Source: Armatimonas sp043757465 (GTDB lineage Bacteria; Armatimonadota; Armatimonadia; Armatimonadales; Armatimonadaceae). Taken from it: DNA of 64,000 bases. A model generated the notes under the pieces. That model was not told the DNA's origin. It saw only the letters and a program-made list of their open reading frames with translations, and searched no databases. The stretch spans positions 1-64,000 of the forward strand of contig NZ_JAYVPL010000070.1 of assembly GCF_043757465.1 (NCBI RefSeq), in the 5' to 3' direction. This document shows positions 58,845-64,000 of this stretch, piece by piece. The position numbers were made by a program, and so were the translations under genes. Positions within the stretch are counted from its first letter, which is position 1; every line of letters begins with the position of its first letter.

Positions 58845-59818
58845 CCATTCGAGACTTTGACCCCACGCAAGACTATGAAAAGCTCGTCGCACTGCACAAC
58901 GCCGTCTGGCCAGACTACCCGGTTACCGTCGAGGAGCTCCAGTCCAGCGATGCCCAGCGCGAGGCAAAAATCCGCCACCACCGTCTCCTCGCCGAGAAAG
59001 ACGGCCAGGTCGTCGCGCAGGGCAAGATCGGACAGTCGTCGTGGGCCTACCATCCCCAGAAGTTCAATCTGGGGCTGGAGGTGCTCCCGGAGTTCCGTCA
59101 GCGCGGCATTGGGCAGGCGCTCCTGGCAGCACTGGAGGAGAAAGTCGCCGATGCGGAGCCGATCCAGTTCGGTGCCGATGCCCGCGAAGACAAGCCCGAG
59201 TCGGTGAACTTCTTAACCAAGCGCGGTTTTGTGGAGTGCATGCGTGCCTGGGAGTCGCGCCTGAGAGTCGCCGACGTTGACCTTGCGCCGTTTGCGGAGG
59301 CTCGCAAAAATCCGCTGGAGCACGACATTCGCCTGACGGATCTCACCACGCTTCTCGCGGAAGAAGGGGAAGATGCCTACCTTAAGCTGCACGATATGGA
59401 AGTGGAGTGCGATGCCGATGTGCCGCTCCCGGAGGGCGAAGAGCACACGCCAATGGCCTACGAGGACTGGCGCGAGCGCATTCGCAAGAGTGTGCGCTTC
59501 ACCCCGGCCTGCCAGTTTATCGCGGTCGCCCCGGATGGCGAGTACGTGGGCATCTCCATGCTTTTCCCCCCGAAAGTGGGCGACTACCTCGGCACCGGCC
59601 TGACCGGAGTTCGTCGTGCGCACCGGCGCAAAGGCATCGCACTGGCGCTCAAGTGCATGGCCATTGAGTATGCCAAGGCCCAGAGCGTCCCCGAGATCCG
59701 CACCGACAACGCCCAGCAAAACCGCGCGATGCTCTCCATCAACGAAGCGCTCGGCTTTGAGAAACAACCCGCTTGGATCATCTACGAAAAGCGTCTGACA
59801 GCAGCCGCAGCCCCGTGA
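58841..59818 (+). CDS. GNAT-family protein with two acetyltransferase domains (second of pair)
   Basis: The 325-residue protein is a paralogue of the preceding gene. N-terminal domain: 'NLGLEVLPEFRQRGIGQALL'; C-terminal domain: 'TGVRRAHRRKGIALALKCMA' and 'RTDNAQQNRAMLSINEALGF'. Its GTG start overlaps the stop of the first gene (GTGA), so the two are translationally coupled and arose by tandem duplication. Substrate unknown. Confidence 0.85.
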   Translation: MTIRDFDPTQDYEKLVALHNAVWPDYPVTVEELQSSDAQREAKIRHHRLLAEKDGQVVAQGKIGQSSWAYHPQKFNLGLEVLPEFRQRGIGQALLAALEEKVADAEPIQFGADAREDKPESVNFLTKRGFVECMRAWESRLRVADVDLAPFAEARKNPLEHDIRLTDLTTLLAEEGEDAYLKLHDMEVECDADVPLPEGEEHTPMAYEDWRERIRKSVRFTPACQFIAVAPDGEYVGISMLFPPKVGDYLGTGLTGVRRAHRRKGIALALKCMAIEYAKAQSVPEIRTDNAQQNRAMLSINEALGFEKQPAWIIYEKRLTAAAAP

Positions 59819-59933
59819 CGAGGCTACGCAGAACAATCCGAAATGGAGTTGGGACTATGAATTTTCAGCAGACAGTCCCCTTGGTCGTTTAACTATGGGA
59901 TTTTACCCAGCCCCTCCCTGCTCACTCTACGAT

Positions 59934-60998
59934 TTATTTACTTAGTGAAGGAAATAACTTATCTCTCAAATGCAGCACTGGCCACTCTATGAGCTTATTA
60001 AAAACGTAACCAACGAGACAGGAGCCAATTAAATACATACAAAGATAAACACCAAAATTCTCAGCAACACCCATTCTCCTTAGAATAATTTCCCCCCATT
60101 CATTTACAGGCATATGCCATAAATAAATCGAATAGCTTGCCCCACCAAGTGCTCCTAAAAATTTCAACAACGGGTTATTACTTTCTTTCAGACGAATAGC
60201 AGCTATCAGTAACAATCCCGACCCGATATAAAATAAAATCACACCATATACGGATACCCATTTATAAAGTTCAAGGGGGAATTTAAATGCAGGGATCAGC
60301 AACAATACCCCAGAGAGCAAGAGGACAAGACTCGGAATTTTACTAAATCTCCCTAATAAATCTTTATAATTGTACATATAAGACAAAAAAACGCCATAAA
60401 ACAAAGAATCGAATCGCAAATGACTACCAAAAAGATACTCTCTAGGAGAATAAGTAGGAATCACAATTGATGTCACTACTCTTAATAAAAAACAAGTAAC
60501 AGCAATAACAATAAAAAATAGTGGGATTCTAGAGAATGGGGATTTCTTAAATTTCAAAGTCAAGACATACATCAGAACGGATAGCAATAAGTAAAAATGT
60601 TCTTCAACTGCTAACGACCAGGTATGCCACCATAGACCAAATACATAATTCTGAATAAAAAGCAGTTCACTTAATACAACACTCTTGCTTAATGGTTGAT
60701 GGAGAAATACAGAAACGCAGAGCGTACATAAAATCATAACCCAGAATGAGGGATATATCTTTAGAGCTCGCCTAATCAAGAATCGTTTAATATTAAGGCT
60801 GCCCGTGCGCTGGTGCTCTTTAAAAAGGAGACCTGAAACCAAGAACCCACTCAGAACAAAGAAAATATCAACCCCAACCCATCCCCCCCGCTGCCAGATA
60901 CCCAAAAAATGAGAGCTACTTTCAGATAGATAGAGATGCCGTCCAAGAACAAGAAATACAGCCACAATCCGCATCAGATCTAAACCAAGATTTCGCAT
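59934..60998 (-). CDS. Membrane acyltransferase (OafA/Acyl_transf_3 family), AT-rich
   Basis: The 354-residue protein has about ten membrane segments and the acyltransferase-3 pattern: 'DLMRIVAVFLVLGRHLYLSE' (catalytic His near residue 21), 'GVDIFFVLSGFLVSGLLF', 'LRALKIYP' (reads 'RRALKIYPSFWVM') and 'HTWSLAVEEHFYLLLSVLMY'. Such proteins O-acetylate surface polysaccharides. Base and codon use (many ATA, AAT, TTA) differ strongly from the neighbours, suggesting transfer. It stands alone between the GNAT pair and the cobalamin-binding genes. Confidence 0.9.
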   Translation of the reverse strand: MRNLGLDLMRIVAVFLVLGRHLYLSESSSHFLGIWQRGGWVGVDIFFVLSGFLVSGLLFKEHQRTGSLNIKRFLIRRALKIYPSFWVMILCTLCVSVFLHQPLSKSVVLSELLFIQNYVFGLWWHTWSLAVEEHFYLLLSVLMYVLTLKFKKSPFSRIPLFFIVIAVTCFLLRVVTSIVIPTYSPREYLFGSHLRFDSLFYGVFLSYMYNYKDLLGRFSKIPSLVLLLSGVLLLIPAFKFPLELYKWVSVYGVILFYIGSGLLLIAAIRLKESNNPLLKFLGALGGASYSIYLWHMPVNEWGEIILRRMGVAENFGVYLCMYLIGSCLVGYVFNKLIEWPVLHLRDKLFPSLSK

Positions 60999-61015
60999 AG
61001 AGTGTTACCTACTTG

Positions 61016-61783
61016 CTATTCTACCCGAAGGGGGTTTACCCCAGCCATCAGCATCCGCAAACCCGTTAACAAGCGAGGTGTGGGGCGAAAGAGTAGGTCG
61101 GCGGGGATGCGGACAACCCGGACGTTGGGCAGATTCGGGGCGGGCGCGGCGACCCCGGGCGTGGTGGCGATCACGTAGACCTGGGGTTTGAGGGTGAGCA
61201 GCTTCTCTTTGGTGAGCTGTGGAAACGGCCCGCCCTCGGTGACCACGTTCTGGCCCCCCGCAAGGCGCACCAGATCGTCCACAAACGAGCCCGGCCCCAC
61301 GGCGTAGAGCGGCGCGGCGCTGATCTCGACAAAGACGGGAATCGCAGTGGTGGGTTTGCGGACGAGCAGTGCGCGGCGTATCCGGTCGGCGACAAAGGCA
61401 GCGCTACGGTTATCTTTGATGGTCACCAGCATCCCCAGCTCCTCCAGGTGGCGCGGCACATCGGCGACTTTGAGGGAGCGCTGGACAAAGACCGGCACTC
61501 GCACGCGCACGGCGAAGCTCTCCACATCGGCTTTGTTCACCGTGGCGGAGTCGAAGACAATCAAATCGGGCTTGAGTGAGAGAATTTTCTCGTAGGAAGG
61601 GCGCGTAAAATCCCCGACGCGGGGGAGATTTTTCGCTTCCGCGGGAAAGTCACAGGCGCTGGTAACTCCGACCAGAGATTTCCCCGCTCCAATCGCAAAG
61701 AGATTCTCCGTGGTGGCGGGCGAGAGAGAGACAATGCGCCGGGCAGTGCCCGTCAGCGTGAGCTTGCGTCCTAGATCATCCAT
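61016..61783 (-). CDS. BtuF/FhuD-type substrate-binding protein
   Basis: The 255-residue protein has the two-lobed class III binding fold: 'RRIVSLSPATTENLFAIGAG', 'SLVGVTSACDFPAEAKNLPR', 'PSYEKILSLKPDLIVFDS' and 'GGQNVVTEGGPFPQLTKEKL'. BtuF binds cobalamin; FhuD-like members bind iron siderophores. No signal peptide is seen, so it may be cytoplasmic or tethered by its partner. I chose ATG 61783, which overlaps the upstream gene's stop by 8 nt. No permease or ATPase is nearby. Confidence 0.82.
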   Translation of the reverse strand: MDDLGRKLTLTGTARRIVSLSPATTENLFAIGAGKSLVGVTSACDFPAEAKNLPRVGDFTRPSYEKILSLKPDLIVFDSATVNKADVESFAVRVRVPVFVQRSLKVADVPRHLEELGMLVTIKDNRSAAFVADRIRRALLVRKPTTAIPVFVEISAAPLYAVGPGSFVDDLVRLAGGQNVVTEGGPFPQLTKEKLLTLKPQVYVIATTPGVAAPAPNLPNVRVVRIPADLLFRPTPRLLTGLRMLMAGVNPLRVE

Positions 61784-62312
61784 TCGTGTCTGTCTCATCG
61801 CCTTCTTCAGTCGCTTCATCGTCTTCTTCAGTCGCACGCTCGAAAAGCTCCAGCGGGGCAAGCTGCACCGAGAAGGTCGGGAGCATCTCCGTAAAGCGAG
61901 CCGGATGCAGGATTGTCGCAAGCACACGTGCCGCCTCGCCCAGCCCCTCGCCCCCTTCGCTGAGATAGGCAGGAGCGACCAGATAGATCTCGTGGTCGGT
62001 GACGGCAGGTAGCTCAAACCAGCCGGAAAGTTCCGTGAGGCCCTCGAGTTCTTCGCCCGCGATCACGATCACTTCCGGGGCAAAGGCGATAATTTCCTCG
62101 GCGGTGAGATCGTGCGCTTCTGCATTGACCAGCCCCGTCGCTCCGGCAGCAACCAGCAGCTCTTTTTCCCAGAGCCCCAGCGTCCGTGGCGGGTTCACCG
62201 AAGCCAGAAGCAGCGTCCGGGGACGTGCCACCATAATTGCTGTCCTCGCACGAACAGGCTCCCAGGCGAGAGTTATTTCCGCCGCCGCCGCTCCTAAAAT
62301 CTCAGGCACCAT
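61776..62312 (-). CDS. Half-length BtuF-like protein with acidic repeat tail
   Basis: The 178-residue protein resembles only the C-terminal lobe of BtuF-type proteins: 'PRTLLLASVNPPRTLGLWEK', 'LVNAEAHDLTAEEIIAFAPE' and 'IYLVAPAYLSEGGEGLGEAA'. It ends in an acidic tail with the repeated unit ATEEDDEATEEGDE. It overlaps the full-length BtuF-like gene and is presumably cotranscribed; it may be a remnant of a duplicated gene or a partner subunit. TACCAT lies 8 nt before the ATG. Confidence 0.7.
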   Translation of the reverse strand: MVPEILGAAAAEITLAWEPVRARTAIMVARPRTLLLASVNPPRTLGLWEKELLVAAGATGLVNAEAHDLTAEEIIAFAPEVIVIAGEELEGLTELSGWFELPAVTDHEIYLVAPAYLSEGGEGLGEAARVLATILHPARFTEMLPTFSVQLAPLELFERATEEDDEATEEGDETDTNG

Positions 62313-62326
62313 AGACCGCTATGGTA

Positions 62327-63796
62327 TCACGATGATGTCATCCGGCACCAGTCTACGACAGCGCCCCACTGATCCACCTGCTTTATTTCTAGCGCCGCCG
62401 TGTCCATCTCGATCACCGTGAGCGAGTGCCGGTCAGCGATGAAGCGGGCGATGTAGTCCAGATTCCCGTCTTCGGGGTGCGTCTGCGCCTTCTGCCCCCA
62501 CTCAGAGTCGTAGAGATGCTTGCCACCCGCCCCCGTGGTGATGTAGATTACGCCACTTGGTTTTGTCTTTGTCTTGCCATCGAAGTGTGTGTCCAGCATG
62601 AACGTACCGGGCACCAGCCGCGCCTTACTTCCCACATTCGACGCGCCTTTCGTCTCGCGGGGAGCAAAGCGCAGAGGCACGGTGCGCTGGTAGTTGTGCT
62701 CATGCCCGTGCCAGACAATCGCCACGCCGCAGCGCTCGAAAATCGGGGCAAGAACGCGCATATGCTGCTCGGCGTAGTGATCCGCTCCAACATTGAAGCA
62801 CGGGTGGTGAAAGACCACAAACTTCCAAGGCGCACTGCTAGCCAGCAGATCACGCTCGATATAGCTCTGAAGCGCCGCATCGTTGGGATCGACATAGAGG
62901 TTGGAGTCCAGACACAAGAAGTGCCCATCGCCGTAGTCAAAGCTATAGGTGCTCATCATTGGGAAGCGGCTCCCCGCACAGGTTTTGAAGTGCGCAATGG
63001 GCTCAGGTGGCCCCATCAAGGTCGGTGCAAAAGTGCCCGTCAGGCCATTCTCGGGCAAGTACATGTTGGTGAAGTAGGCAAGCGAGTCCGGGTGGGCGGT
63101 GAAATCTGCGACCGGGTGTTTTTTGTCGTCTTTGCCGTGCACATCGTGGTTGGCGATAACCGTGTAGAACGGCACGGAGCGCAGCAGAGGTGCGCCTATT
63201 CTTGGCCCGGCGATCTCGGAGTTGTAGACCGGAAAAAAGTGCCGCGCATATTCATCGTCGGTGCCGTCTTCATAGACGTTATCGCCCGTATTGAGTACAA
63301 AGTCTGGGAGGGCTTTGAAAGCTTGGTAAGCGATCATACGGTCGGAAATATCGCCAAAGGAGTTGTCTCCAAACGCGACAAAGCGTGTCTTGACGCAGCG
63401 TGGCTTCTGAGTGGTGAACCAGCCTTCGGCGATGCGCTTCTCGTCCATGAAGACCTGGTAGCGGAAGCGCTTGCCCGCGGCGAGCGTGGGAACCGACACG
63501 GCGTAGTTGAAGCGCGTCTCAAAATCCTCACCTTCACCGGAGAGCCGCTCAGTACGTCGAGGAGTCAGCGCCTCGGTGAGTCCCTCCACCTTCACAGTGA
63601 AACTTGCCGACTTGTGATCGGTCTGCCAGGCGATAATCAGCGAGGTGTCGTTGTGCGGCCCCGGCTGAAGATAGGGAAGCGCAGTGAAGAGAGGCTGAGC
63701 AGGGTCACTACCCGGCAGAGCAAAGCCCCGCTCAGCGGGGATCAACGCCAGAAAGCTCAGGCCACCAGCAGCGCGTAAAAGCTCACGTCGTGTCAT
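62327..63796 (-). CDS. Tat-exported purple acid phosphatase-like metallophosphoesterase
   Basis: A Tat leader ('MTRRELLRAAGGLSFLALIP') precedes an N-terminal fibronectin-like domain (about 35-125) and a calcineurin-like phosphatase domain: 'VAFGDNSFGD' (reads 'FVAFGDNSFGDIS'), 'FVLNTGDNVYEDGTDDEYAR', 'YTVIANHDVHG', 'FVVFHHPCFNVGADHYAEQH' and 'VAIVWHGHEHNYQRTV'. It hydrolyses phosphoesters outside the cytoplasm with a bimetal centre. TATTCT lies 6 nt before the ATG, matching the leaderless pattern. Confidence 0.88.
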   Translation of the reverse strand: MTRRELLRAAGGLSFLALIPAERGFALPGSDPAQPLFTALPYLQPGPHNDTSLIIAWQTDHKSASFTVKVEGLTEALTPRRTERLSGEGEDFETRFNYAVSVPTLAAGKRFRYQVFMDEKRIAEGWFTTQKPRCVKTRFVAFGDNSFGDISDRMIAYQAFKALPDFVLNTGDNVYEDGTDDEYARHFFPVYNSEIAGPRIGAPLLRSVPFYTVIANHDVHGKDDKKHPVADFTAHPDSLAYFTNMYLPENGLTGTFAPTLMGPPEPIAHFKTCAGSRFPMMSTYSFDYGDGHFLCLDSNLYVDPNDAALQSYIERDLLASSAPWKFVVFHHPCFNVGADHYAEQHMRVLAPIFERCGVAIVWHGHEHNYQRTVPLRFAPRETKGASNVGSKARLVPGTFMLDTHFDGKTKTKPSGVIYITTGAGGKHLYDSEWGQKAQTHPEDGNLDYIARFIADRHSLTVIEMDTAALEIKQVDQWGAVVDWCRMTSS

Positions 63797-63802
63797 ATTT
63801 TT

Positions 63803-63808
63803 AGAATA
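63803..63808 (-). promoter_or_regulatory. -10 box of the phosphatase gene, probable leaderless start
   Basis: TATTCT on the minus strand ends 6 nt before the ATG at 63796. Confidence 0.35.
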
Positions 63809-63822
63809 CCAGACAAGAAAGG

Positions 63823-63849
63823 AGCCACCGTGAGACTCTCACGGTGGCT
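63823..63849 (-). terminator. Terminator of the prepilin-like gene
   Basis: The perfect stem AGCCACCGTGAG / CTCACGGTGGCT with a 3-nt loop lies 20 nt past the prepilin-like stop. The following minus-strand sequence (CCTTTCTTGTC) is only moderately T-rich. Confidence 0.7.
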
Positions 63850-63868
63850 GAAAAAACGCAGAGACAGC

Positions 63869-64000
63869 TTAGAGGCAGGGGGGAGCGTTGAGTGGGTTTG
63901 GAACAAATGGCGTGGGTAGAAACTTGTCTCCCCAGACAAAGTCGGTCGGGCTGAGAGTCTGCTCAAAACGCATCCACTTGGCGTGGCCATCAAAGAACGT
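63869..64000 (-). CDS. C-terminus of a DUF1559 (H-X9-DG) prepilin-like protein, partial
   Basis: The last 43 codons of a minus-strand gene that continues beyond the window. It reads 'TFFDGHAKWMRFEQTLSPTD', the H-X9-DG end of DUF1559 major-pilin-like proteins of Planctomycetes and Armatimonadota, then ends 'PNPLNAPPCL'. Such proteins have a type IV prepilin leader at the missing N-terminus. Confidence 0.75.
   Translation of the reverse strand, partial: TFFDGHAKWMRFEQTLSPTDFVWGDKFLPTPFVPNPLNAPPCL

Noticed and set aside
63793..63993. Minus-strand ORF of 66 codons
   Set aside because: It overlaps the real C-terminal DUF1559 frame and the terminator; it is a shadow.

Overview
The window looks like a chromosomal segment of a Gram-negative-type, moderately GC-rich bacterium, most plausibly Armatimonadota or a close relative. 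This placement is inferred from gene content, not from a marker tree. The supporting content is: Kdo synthesis genes (outer membrane LPS), a type IV pilus motor, PEP-CTERM and H-X9-DG prepilin-like proteins, DUF1080 and DUF1592 families shared with Planctomycetes-like bacteria, a futalosine-pathway nucleosidase, and a Lol/Mac-type exporter. Replication, translation and housekeeping genes (polA, rplJ-rplL, lon, thrB, tRNA-Glu) are mixed with lineage-specific genes. No phage, CRISPR array or intact insertion sequence is visible.

Layout. 0-9 kb: DUF1080 protein, polA, a relic serine recombinase, a subtilase broken by an internal deletion, a small toxin-antitoxin operon, tRNA-Glu, a PEP-CTERM esterase and sthA. 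9.5-17 kb: an ABC exporter, an intradiol dioxygenase, then a leftward operon (holin-like, rapZ, yvcK, a class III cyclase with an ATPase domain, thrB). 17-27.5 kb: a three-gene MacAB/Lol-like exporter, a sigma factor fused to a degenerate GGDEF domain, pilT-pilC diverging from it, then a histidine kinase and an OmpR-type regulator. 27.5-38 kb: lon, RIO kinase, ADP-ribosylglycohydrolase with mqnB, ArsR, 3D-domain protein, a TetR-like protein with a J-like tail, kdsC and kdsD. 38-47.5 kb: HD-GYP protein, L10 leader with rplJ-rplL, a DUF1592 protein, a large tubulin-like protein, and divergent from it a thioredoxin-like gene with an in-frame UGA, followed by iscX. 47.5-64 kb: Clp1-type kinase, msrA, a NatAB-like exporter operon, sugar isomerase/PQQ/Gfo-Idh operon, PhyH and ComB, two double-GNAT proteins, an AT-rich acyltransferase, two cobalamin-binding-like proteins, a phosphatase and the end of a prepilin-like gene.

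Three signals cut across the annotation. (1) The gene at 46304-47299 reads through a UGA that directly follows a Cys codon in a thioredoxin-like fold, and a bacterial-type SECIS hairpin lies immediately downstream; it is most simply a Cys-Sec selenoprotein. (2) At least a dozen genes have a TANNNT -10 box only 5-9 nt before the start codon and no Shine-Dalgarno sequence, so leaderless transcription appears common. (3) A roughly 30-bp GC-rich palindromic repeat, and a second composite repeat, occur both between genes and inside reading frames, where they add Pro/Arg/Gly-rich peptides.
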